Origin: Lactobacillus helveticus DSM 20075 = CGMCC 1.1877
Lineage (GTDB): Bacteria > Bacillota > Bacilli > Lactobacillales > Lactobacillaceae
Assembly: GCF_000160855.1 (NCBI RefSeq)
Contig: NZ_GG700765.1
Span: forward strand, 1-7,802
DNA length: 7,802 bases
Reading direction: 5' to 3'
A program made the translations under genes and the position numbers. Numbering within the stretch: the stretch's first letter is position 1; each line of letters begins with the position of its first letter. Positions 1 through 4,218 of this stretch are shown here, piece by piece. The notes below the pieces were generated by a model that worked only from the letters and a program-made list of their open reading frames with translations, did no database searches and was not told the origin of the DNA.

Positions 1-334
1 AGCTGGGATAGAATAAAGCTGAAAAAGATAAACAACTAAAAGTAGAAAACTAATATTGAGCTAACCATTAAATTCGAAATCTCTGTTCCAATAAATTTAA
101 TATGAACCTCATAATGTAAATTAAAAAATATATCGCAATGTTCTTGCTTGCAGTATGTCTCGCTCTTATCTGAATAAGATGATATTCAATCTTATCAACA
201 ATATAACTAATATAACAAAAGCAAATTAAAACATTCACGAAACAGAATTTGAAAATAACACCAGAGAAAAAATATTTTCAAGCTACTAGAAATTTCAACT
301 ATTTATCATGACTTTTTTATTTTTTAGCTCAAGA
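1..334. other. AT-rich non-coding stretch, no gene recognised
   Basis: This stretch is strongly AT-rich and has stops in all frames on both strands. The first 12 codons in frame 1 are open (SWDRIKLKKINN, then TAA) and could be the tail of an upstream gene, but this is too short to assign. A set of TCTTAT/ATAAGA inverted repeats lies at 164-196. Nothing else resembles an RNA gene, riboswitch or mobile-element end. Its low GC matches the 3' half of the window rather than the adjacent cys genes. Confidence 0.5.
164..196. repeat. Alternating TCTTAT / ATAAGAT inverted repeats
   Basis: TCTTAT at 164-169 pairs with ATAAGA at 174-179 (4-nt loop). The overlapping ATAAGAT at 174-180 also pairs with ATCTTAT at 189-195 (8-nt loop). 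The middle element can therefore form either of two mutually exclusive hairpins, and TCTTATC occurs as a direct repeat at 164-170 and 190-196. No flanking gene shows what it would do, and in such AT-rich DNA chance is possible. Confidence 0.35.
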
Positions 335-363
335 TTGACAGATGTCTCGAAATTGTGTATATT
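335..363 (+). promoter_or_regulatory. Sigma-A promoter of the cysteine operon
   Basis: A perfect -35 TTGACA at 335-340 is followed after exactly 17 bp by a -10 TATATT at 358-363. Transcription should start near 370, about 12 nt before the leader-peptide RBS. This is the best promoter in the window and the only evident one ahead of the cys genes. A dyad, ATTGTG (352-357) and CACAAT (367-372), brackets the -10 and could be an operator. Confidence 0.85.
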
Positions 364-381
364 AATCACAATAAAAATTTC

Positions 382-388
382 GGAGGTG
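382..388 (+). promoter_or_regulatory. RBS of the Cys leader peptide
   Basis: GGAGGTG is a very strong Shine-Dalgarno match. It lies 4 nt before ATG 391 if measured from GGAGG, and 7 nt before ATG 394, so 394 is the better start. Such a strong RBS ahead of so short an open frame argues that the peptide is really translated. Confidence 0.8.
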
Positions 389-393
389 TCATG

Positions 394-468
394 ATGAGTC
401 AATCAATGTTTAATGCGATTGATTGTTGCTGTCGAACAACGCGTTTTTGGCGATGTTCGGCCTGTTAG
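394..468 (+). CDS. Cysteine-rich leader peptide (putative attenuation peptide)
   Basis: This small open frame encodes 24 residues (25 if the tandem ATG at 391 is used) and ends at TAG 466-468. Five residues are Cys: a run of three at 11-13 (TGT TGC TGT, 424-432), then Cys21 and Cys24, the last residue before the stop. It starts about 24 nt after the predicted transcription start, follows a strong RBS, and is followed by a small hairpin and a large intrinsic terminator ahead of the cysteine-biosynthesis genes. This is the classical layout of an amino-acid leader peptide, as in trp and his operons: scarcity of charged tRNA-Cys would stall the ribosome on the Cys codons and alter RNA folding. 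The peptide has no signal sequence or membrane segment. The attenuation role is inferred from position and codon content; I do not recall this peptide from a named family. Confidence 0.82.
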   Translation: MSQSMFNAIDCCCRTTRFWRCSAC

Positions 469-503
469 CATTGACGTTTTTTGGGAAATCATGACCTAAA
501 AAG

Positions 504-534
504 AGTTCAATGTCCACTTGGCTGGAGTTGAACT
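504..534 (+). promoter_or_regulatory. Hairpin preceding the attenuator terminator
   Basis: AGTTCAA (504-510) pairs with TTGAACT (528-534) in a perfect 7-bp stem. It is extended internally by TCCA (513-516) with TGGA (523-526) across small internal bulges. It ends two bases before the terminator stem begins and could stack on it. Its 5' arm is also complementary to CATTGA at 469-474, just after the leader stop codon, so it can be replaced by an alternative fold. Confidence 0.6.
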
Positions 535-536
535 AA

Positions 537-577
537 GGGCGCGAAAATTCTGGATTTCAGAATTTCGCGCCCTTTTT
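537..577 (+). terminator. Intrinsic terminator (attenuator) before cysK
   Basis: The arm at 537-552 (GGGCGCG, then AAAATTCTG) pairs with 558-572 (CAGAATTTCGCGCCC). The stem has 15 bp with one bulged A and a 5-nt loop (553-557), and five T residues follow immediately (573-577). It lies between the operon promoter and the first structural gene with only the leader peptide before it, so unless overridden it would stop transcription of the whole operon. That position makes it an attenuator rather than a 3'-end terminator. Confidence 0.9.
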
Positions 578-652
578 CTATCTATTGCGGCCATTTTCCC
601 TAGCATCCCGCCAGCTAAACACTGCTCCAAATGATTAGAAAGGATCTTATTT

Positions 653-1564
653 ATGCTTATTCATTCCATTTCAGAACTGATCGGTCATACGCCACTGATT
701 GATCTGCAAATCAACATTCCAAATCACAGTCACATTTACGCCAAACTGGAGATGTTTAATCCAGGAGGCAGCATCAAAGACCGACTGGGCCAATACATGA
801 TTCAAGATGCGATTAATCGTGGTCAGGTAACTGAAGGTGTAACAACAATTATCGAACCTACTGCCGGCAATACCGGAATTGGGGTTGCCCTTGCCGCTCG
901 ACAACACCATTTGCCAACCATTCTGGTCGTACCGGAAAAGTTCAGTTTTGAAAAACAACAATTGATGAAAGCCTTAGGGGCAAAATTAATCAACACCCCC
1001 AGTGATCAGGGCATCAAGGGCGCCATTGAAAAAGCAGAAGAGCTTCACAATCAAACTCCTAACAGTTTCGTTCCAATGCAATTCAAAAATCCGGCCAACC
1101 CTGATACTTATTATCACACTCTGGCACCAGAGTTGCTTGACGACCTCAATGACCCAATTGACGCCTTTGTTGCCGGTGCGGGCAGTGGTGGGACATTTGC
1201 AGGCGTCGCTCGTTACTTAAAGGAGCAGAATCCGGCGACTCAAACCATCGTTGTGGAACCTGAAGGCTCAATTCTAAATGGTGGGCCTGCCCATCCCCAT
1301 CGAACTGAAGGCATCGGTGTTGAATTTGTCCCACCATTTTTTAAAGATGTTCAAATCGACAAAACGTTAACAATTGCCGATGCCGACGCCTTTCATCAAG
1401 TTAAGGAGCTTGCCAAGAAGCAGGGATTATTCATTGGCAGTTCAAGCGGGGCTGCCTTGGCTGCCAGCTTAAAGGTTGCCAAGGCACTTCCCGAGAATAG
1501 TACCATTGTCACAATTTTTCCAGATAGCAGTGAACGTTACATGAGTGAAAATATTTATGATTAA
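653..1564 (+). CDS. cysK: Cysteine synthase / cystathionine beta-synthase-type PLP enzyme
   Basis: A fold-type II PLP enzyme of 303 residues, the usual length for O-acetylserine sulfhydrylases. It joins O-acetylserine (or serine) to sulfide, giving cysteine, or to homocysteine, giving cystathionine. Visible motifs are NPGGSIKDR with PLP lysine Lys42, the substrate loop [10 protein letters not shown] at 68-77, the phosphate-binding GAGSGGT at 175-181, and GSSSGAA at 262-268 for the pyridine nitrogen. The Thr-Ala-Gly-Asn-Thr loop resembles the Bacillus MccA/YrhA type (O-acetylserine-dependent cystathionine beta-synthase) more than the Thr-Ser-Gly-Asn-Thr loop common in CysK. With a gamma-lyase and cysE next to it, reverse transsulfuration is a plausible main role. 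There is no C-terminal CBS regulatory domain. ATG 653 follows an AAAGGA site (639-644) by 8 nt. It is the first structural gene after the attenuator. LAB annotations call homologues cysK, cbs or mccA; the substrate cannot be settled from sequence. Confidence 0.93.
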   Translation: MLIHSISELIGHTPLIDLQINIPNHSHIYAKLEMFNPGGSIKDRLGQYMIQDAINRGQVTEGVTTIIEPTAGNTGIGVALAARQHHLPTILVVPEKFSFEKQQLMKALGAKLINTPSDQGIKGAIEKAEELHNQTPNSFVPMQFKNPANPDTYYHTLAPELLDDLNDPIDAFVAGAGSGGTFAGVARYLKEQNPATQTIVVEPEGSILNGGPAHPHRTEGIGVEFVPPFFKDVQIDKTLTIADADAFHQVKELAKKQGLFIGSSSGAALAASLKVAKALPENSTIVTIFPDSSERYMSENIYD

Positions 1565-1585
1565 AAATAAAGTGAGGTTATTAAA

Positions 1586-2770
1586 ATGGAATTTGATACA
1601 AAATTAATTCATGGTGGTATTAGCGAAGATAAAGCAACCGGAGCAGTTTCGGTGCCGATTTATATGGCATCAACTTTTCATCAGCAAAAAATCGGTGAAA
1701 ATCAATATGAGTATTCTCGTTCTGGAAACCCAACTCGAGAAGCAGTTGAAAAACTAATTGCCGAGTTGGAAGGCGGCACAGCCGGGTTTGCATTTGCTTC
1801 CGGTTCAGCTGCAATCGACACAGTCTTCTCAATGTTCTCCGCCGGCGACCATTTCGTCATTGGCAATGATGTCTACGGTGGTACCTTCCGATTGATTGAC
1901 GCCGTTTTAAAACGCTTTGGCATGACCTTTACCGTGGTTGACACCCGCGACCTGGCCGCTGTTGAAGAAGCGATTACGCCAAATACCAAAGCAATTTACT
2001 TGGAAACGCCAACCAACCCGCTTTTACGAGTAACCGATATTGCAGCGGTTGCCAAGATTGCCAAATCGCACCAAATTTTAAGCATTATCGACAACACTTT
2101 CTCCTCGCCTTACGTTCAGCGACCGCTGGAACAGGGAGTGGATATTGTTCTTCACAGTGCTTCCAAGTATCTTGGTGGTCACAGCGACGTCATTGCCGGG
2201 CTGGTCGTCACTAAAGATGATCAATTGGCCGAAAAAATTGGTTACCTTCAAAATGCCATTGGTGGTATTTTGGCCCCTCAGGAAAGTTGGCTATTGCAAC
2301 GTGGGATTAAAACGTTGTCTCTTCGAATGCGTGCTCATTTGGCCAATGCCGAAGCCGTCTTCAATTATCTATCAAACCAGCCACTTGTCAGCAAAATTTA
2401 CTACCCTGGCGATCCGAACAACCCTGATTACGAAGTCGCCAAAAAACAAATGCACGGCTTTGGCGCAATGATTTCCTTTGAATTACAGGACGGACTGGAT
2501 CCAAAACAATTTGTTGAACAACTGCACGTTATCACATTGGCCGAGAGTTTGGGTGCACTGGAAAGCTTGATCGAAATTCCGGCCTTGATGACCCACGGCT
2601 CAATTCCACGTGACATTCGGTTGAAAAACGGCATCAAAGACGAGTTAATTCGCCTTTCAGTCGGCGTTGAAGACCAAAAGGATTTGTTAGCCGATTTGGA
2701 ACGCGGCTTCAATGAGCTTAAGAGGAGCGAGAAAAATGTTTCAGACAGCAAGGTCCATTCTCAAGCGTGA
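1586..2770 (+). CDS. ctl: Cystathionine gamma-lyase / gamma-synthase family PLP enzyme
   Basis: A Cys/Met-metabolism PLP enzyme (fold type I) of 394 residues, full length for the family. It probably cleaves cystathionine to cysteine, 2-oxobutyrate and ammonia; family members may also act on homocysteine or cysteine. Key residues are the YSRSGNPTR motif (Tyr43, Arg45, which bind PLP phosphate across the subunit interface), Tyr97 stacking on the ring (DVYGGT), Asp169 (IIDNTF), the PLP lysine Lys194 in SASKYLGGHSD, and Arg356 for the substrate carboxylate (LIRLSVG). The SLGALESLIEIPALMTH block at 321-337 is typical of the gamma-lyase/gamma-synthase group. The RBS (GTGAGG, 1572-1577) lies 8 nt before ATG 1586, and the gap to cysK is only 21 nt, so they are co-transcribed. 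The last 35 nt overlap cysE. Homologues are named ctl, cgl, metB or mccB; lyase is preferred here because the cluster makes cysteine and no homoserine acyltransferase is present. Confidence 0.92.
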   Translation: MEFDTKLIHGGISEDKATGAVSVPIYMASTFHQQKIGENQYEYSRSGNPTREAVEKLIAELEGGTAGFAFASGSAAIDTVFSMFSAGDHFVIGNDVYGGTFRLIDAVLKRFGMTFTVVDTRDLAAVEEAITPNTKAIYLETPTNPLLRVTDIAAVAKIAKSHQILSIIDNTFSSPYVQRPLEQGVDIVLHSASKYLGGHSDVIAGLVVTKDDQLAEKIGYLQNAIGGILAPQESWLLQRGIKTLSLRMRAHLANAEAVFNYLSNQPLVSKIYYPGDPNNPDYEVAKKQMHGFGAMISFELQDGLDPKQFVEQLHVITLAESLGALESLIEIPALMTHGSIPRDIRLKNGIKDELIRLSVGVEDQKDLLADLERGFNELKRSEKNVSDSKVHSQA

Positions 2771-3293
2771 TCCGGCAGCCCACAGTCTTTTAGAAGTTCT
2801 CTTAACCTACCCGGGGATTCGGGCCTTGTTTTGGTACCGAATCGCTCACTTTATGGCTTTTCATCGACTTTATACAATTGCCGGGTTCCTAAGTCAACAT
2901 GCCGCCAAAGTAACCGGGATTTCAATTTCGCCGGAAGCCCAAATCGGTAAGCGCGTTTTTATCGATCACGGGATTGGCGTTGTGATCGGTGCCACTGCCG
3001 TGATTGAAGATGACGTCACTATCCTGCATGGCGTGACGCTGGGTGCCAGGAGGGCCGTTGAAGGTCGGCGACATCCCTATGTAAAAAAGGGTGCATTCAT
3101 TGGCGCCAACGCCCAATTGCTTGGCACCATTACGATCGGTGCCTTTAGTAAAGTTGGCGCAGGGGCAATTGTCCTGAATAACGTGGCCGATAAAACCACA
3201 GTGGTCGGCAACCCTGCCCGAACCGTTAACAAGTTACCCGCTAAAGTCATTAACGTGACCTTCACGACAAACACGTCAACCACTAAAAATTAA
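2736..3293 (+). CDS. cysE: Serine O-acetyltransferase
   Basis: Transfers acetyl from acetyl-CoA to serine, making the O-acetylserine used by the first gene of this operon. The 185-residue protein has a short helical N-terminal part (about 1-60) and a left-handed beta-helix of hexapeptide repeats (about 62-165: GISISP, IGKRVF, VVIGAT and so on). It is the short form, lacking the long N-terminal extension of enterobacterial CysE. Catalytic Asp77-His78 (IDHGIG) and RHP with His113 are present. The loop between them reads LGARRAVEGRRHP instead of the usual GGTGK-containing loop. ATG 2736 is chosen over the in-frame ATG 2712 because AGAGGAG (2721-2727) lies 8 nt before it. It starts inside the end of ctl (35-nt overlap), which suggests translational coupling. 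A terminator follows directly. Confidence 0.93.
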   Translation: MFQTARSILKRDPAAHSLLEVLLTYPGIRALFWYRIAHFMAFHRLYTIAGFLSQHAAKVTGISISPEAQIGKRVFIDHGIGVVIGATAVIEDDVTILHGVTLGARRAVEGRRHPYVKKGAFIGANAQLLGTITIGAFSKVGAGAIVLNNVADKTTVVGNPARTVNKLPAKVINVTFTTNTSTTKN

Positions 3294-3298
3294 TAACT

Positions 3299-3363
3299 TA
3301 CGAAAAACACCTTGATGAAAAGAGTTGCCAGTTGGCAAAAATATCATCAAGGTGTTTTTCGTA
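3299..3363 (+). terminator. Terminator of the cysteine operon (20-bp perfect hairpin)
   Basis: 3299-3318 and 3344-3363 are perfect 20-bp inverted repeats (arm core AAAAACACCTTGATGA). The 25-nt loop contains a smaller stem, TGCC at 3326-3329 with GGCA at 3334-3337. The T-run lies inside the 3' arm, and the mirrored A-run makes the structure usable on either strand. It begins 5 nt after the cysE stop. Confidence 0.88.
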
Positions 3364-3421
3364 TTTAACTATTGTGTCGAAAATAATTAGGGTCCGTCTG
3401 AAAACACATCAAATTAAGCTC

Positions 3422-3446
3422 AATTGGCGTTAAAAGCCAATTTTTT
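3422..3446 (+). terminator. Small terminator-like hairpin in the scar region
   Basis: AATTGGC (3422-3428) pairs with GCCAATT (3436-3442) over a 7-nt loop and runs into T3441-T3446. It has the form of a weak intrinsic terminator but no gene ends immediately before it. It may be the 3' end of a gene otherwise lost from this junction, or a backup for the cys terminator. Confidence 0.5.
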
Positions 3447-3465
3447 CTCGATTAAGATCGAATAA

Positions 3466-3502
3466 TCATGAATGTAACATGGTAATTGCGTTACATTCAT
3501 GA
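3466..3502. promoter_or_regulatory. 13-bp inverted-repeat operator upstream of the XRE fragment
   Basis: TCATGAATGTAAC (3466-3478) is the exact reverse complement of GTTACATTCATGA (3490-3502), with 11 nt between. The right arm covers the -35 position of the promoter at 3491-3517. A long perfect palindrome overlapping the promoter of an XRE-family gene is typical of an autoregulatory operator. The regulator is truncated here, so another protein would have to use it, if any does. Confidence 0.65.
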
Positions 3503-3517
3503 GATTTCTGCTATCTT
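3491..3517 (+). promoter_or_regulatory. Extended -10 promoter for the chimeric gene
   Basis: TGCTATCTT at 3509-3517 fits the extended -10 form TGnTATnnT. TTACAT at 3491-3496 is a poor -35 with a short 15-bp spacer, so the TG element would carry the promoter. It lies just before the AAGGAGG site. Confidence 0.5.
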
Positions 3518-3524
3518 AAAAGTT

Positions 3525-3531
3525 AAGGAGG
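3525..3531 (+). promoter_or_regulatory. Strong RBS selecting a TTG start
   Basis: AAGGAGG ends 9 nt before TTG 3541. With no ATG at a suitable distance, this supports TTG as the start of the XRE fragment. Confidence 0.7.
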
Positions 3532-3540
3532 ACTATTAAA

Positions 3541-3606
3541 TTGCAATTTGCTAATGTGTTACGAAAAAGAAGAAAAGAACTGCACTTAACCCAACAACAT
3601 TTGGTT
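3541..3606 (+). other. XRE-family regulator fragment (first ~22 codons)
   Basis: Only helix 1 and the start of helix 2 of the HTH domain remain ([14 protein letters not shown]). The recognition helix is absent, so it cannot bind DNA. Its promoter, operator palindrome and RBS are intact upstream. The switch to SDR sequence falls at about 3604-3610, giving the recombination point to within a few bases. Confidence 0.75.
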
Positions 3607-3779
3607 GGATATGAAGCTTCTGCTTTGCAAAGTGCTTATTCTGTTTCAAAATTTGGAATTCGTGGCTTGACTCAAGCTGCGGCCAAAGAATTGGCAGTAG
3701 ATAAAATTACTGTTAATGCTTATAATCCAGGAATTGTTCGCACAAAAATGCGAGATGCAATTGATAAAAAATTGCAAAA

Positions 3780-3953
3780 ATTAAACATGAAACAATAACG
3801 CAGCAACAAGCAAATTGTCTCAAAGAGATAGCGCTTGGTCGTGAAGCAAAACCTAGCTATGTAGCTGAAGTTGTGGCTTGGTTTGCTTCATCAGGTGCTG
3901 GGTATGTTACTGGACAATCACTTCAAGTTGATGATGGAATGAGATTTCATTAA
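3780..3953 (+). pseudogene. 3' end of the SDR remnant, displaced reading frame
   Basis: This frame has no start codon or RBS of its own and encodes [18 protein letters not shown], then VAEVVAWFASSGAGYVTGQS and DDGMRFH. That is the C-terminal third of an acetoin-reductase-like SDR, including the GxxxVTGQ segment and the terminal GMxFH typical of ButA. It continues the homology of the preceding frame after a single-base shift, with TAA at 3951-3953. Confidence 0.8.
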
Positions 3954-3972
3954 AAAAATATTTAGAATAAAT

Positions 3973-4013
3973 AATCTTTAATAACAATAAAAATAGTTAT
4001 TAGAGATTTTTTT
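3973..4013 (+). terminator. Terminator after the SDR remnant
   Basis: AATCTTTAATAAC (3973-3985) pairs with GTTATTAGAGATT (3996-4008). The stem has 13 positions including one U-G pair and a 10-nt loop, and further T residues follow to 4013. It starts 20 nt after the remnant's stop and is probably the original terminator of the reductase gene. It separates the scar from the nrd operon. Confidence 0.75.
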
Positions 4014-4100
4014 ATCAAAAAAGCAAAAAAATAACACCTACATTATTTTTGGAAGATAAAATAAATTTGAAAATAATTTTGTATTATCAAAACGGCTTAA

Positions 4101-4116
4101 CCACAATATATTGATT
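4101..4116 (+). promoter_or_regulatory. NrdR box 1
   Basis: The core CAATATATTG (4104-4113) fits the published NrdR-box pattern (acaCwAtATaTwGtgt) at all ten core positions, and the flanks match partly. NrdR is the ATP/dATP-sensing repressor of ribonucleotide reductase genes and binds paired boxes. The position upstream of the nrdF promoter supports the call. Confidence 0.7.
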
Positions 4117-4130
4117 ATAAATAACCAAAA

Positions 4131-4146
4131 AATCTACATGTTGTAT
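4131..4146 (+). promoter_or_regulatory. NrdR box 2, overlapping the -35
   Basis: The core CTACATGTTG (4134-4143) matches the NrdR pattern at 8 of 10 positions. Its centre is 30 bp from box 1, about three helical turns, close to the spacing of known NrdR box pairs. It covers the predicted -35 at 4141-4146, so bound repressor would block RNA polymerase. Confidence 0.6.
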
Positions 4147-4169
4147 TATTGAGCAGAAGATGCTATAGT
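4141..4169 (+). promoter_or_regulatory. nrdFIE promoter
   Basis: An extended -10, TGCTATAGT (4161-4169, hexamer TATAGT 4164-4169), follows a weak -35 TTGTAT (4141-4146) with a 17-bp spacer. Transcription would start around 4176, leaving a leader of about 43 nt. Confidence 0.65.
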
Positions 4170-4218
4170 ATGTTTACACATATATTAGATAAAACAATAA
4201 ATAATGATAGGAGCAAAT

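Larger units (their letters stand above)
3541..3953 (+). pseudogene. Chimeric pseudogene: XRE regulator 5' end fused to a frameshifted acetoin-reductase-like SDR
   Basis: The first open frame (3541-3798, 85 codons, TTG start) is a hybrid. Residues 1 to about 22 ([19 protein letters not shown]) match the N-terminus of an XRE helix-turn-helix protein. From about residue 23 it is the C-terminal half of a short-chain dehydrogenase like ButA (diacetyl/acetoin reductase): catalytic YSVSK (Tyr33, Lys37), then [12 protein letters not shown] and [13 protein letters not shown]. The Rossmann GxxxGxG region and catalytic Ser are missing, so it cannot be an active reductase. The frame then breaks near 3786: the homology continues in another frame (3780-3953) to the usual SDR ending TGQSLQVDDGMRFH. 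A one-base loss explains the shift. The piece has lost its 5' half by recombination and its frame by mutation. A stable 85-residue hybrid cannot be excluded, but a function is unlikely. Confidence 0.85.

Noticed and set aside
161..196. CTCTTATC motif suggesting a SAM (S-box) riboswitch
   Set aside because: Only this short string matches. The GGTGGAGGGA-type core and following helices are not present, and it lies upstream of the promoter at 335.
500..577. Possible T-box riboswitch before cysK
   Set aside because: The conserved T-box sequence (AGGGTGGnACCGCG type) is absent, the leader is short, and a translated Cys-rich frame occupies the space where a specifier stem would be.
2428..2751. Long open frame on the minus strand opposite ctl
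   Set aside because: It is antisense to a well-conserved PLP enzyme and has no recognisable motif or RBS; it is a shadow frame. The same holds for the other minus-strand frames within cysK, cysE and nrdE.
344..3384. TGTCTCGAAATT (344-355) and TGTGTCGAAAAT (3373-3384) as direct repeats flanking the cys operon
   Set aside because: Only 10 of 12 bases match, and the left copy lies within the promoter spacer. This level of similarity is expected by chance in AT-rich DNA.
3388..3415. GGGTCCGTCTGAAAAC resembling an insertion-sequence end
   Set aside because: No reverse-complement partner, transposase remnant or target duplication was found in the window, so resemblance alone is not enough.
3780..3953. 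Programmed frameshift within the SDR gene
   Set aside because: There is no clear slippery site plus stimulator, and the upstream half of the enzyme is already missing, so a decayed gene is the simpler reading.
4176..4191. Third NrdR box at ACACATATATTAG
   Set aside because: The central positions are out of register with the consensus, and the distance from box 2 is not a usual helical spacing for this repressor.
4204..4218. Earlier ATG 4204 as the nrdF start
   Set aside because: It has no RBS of its own, and the AGGAG at 4209-4213 would lie inside the gene. That site serves ATG 4219.
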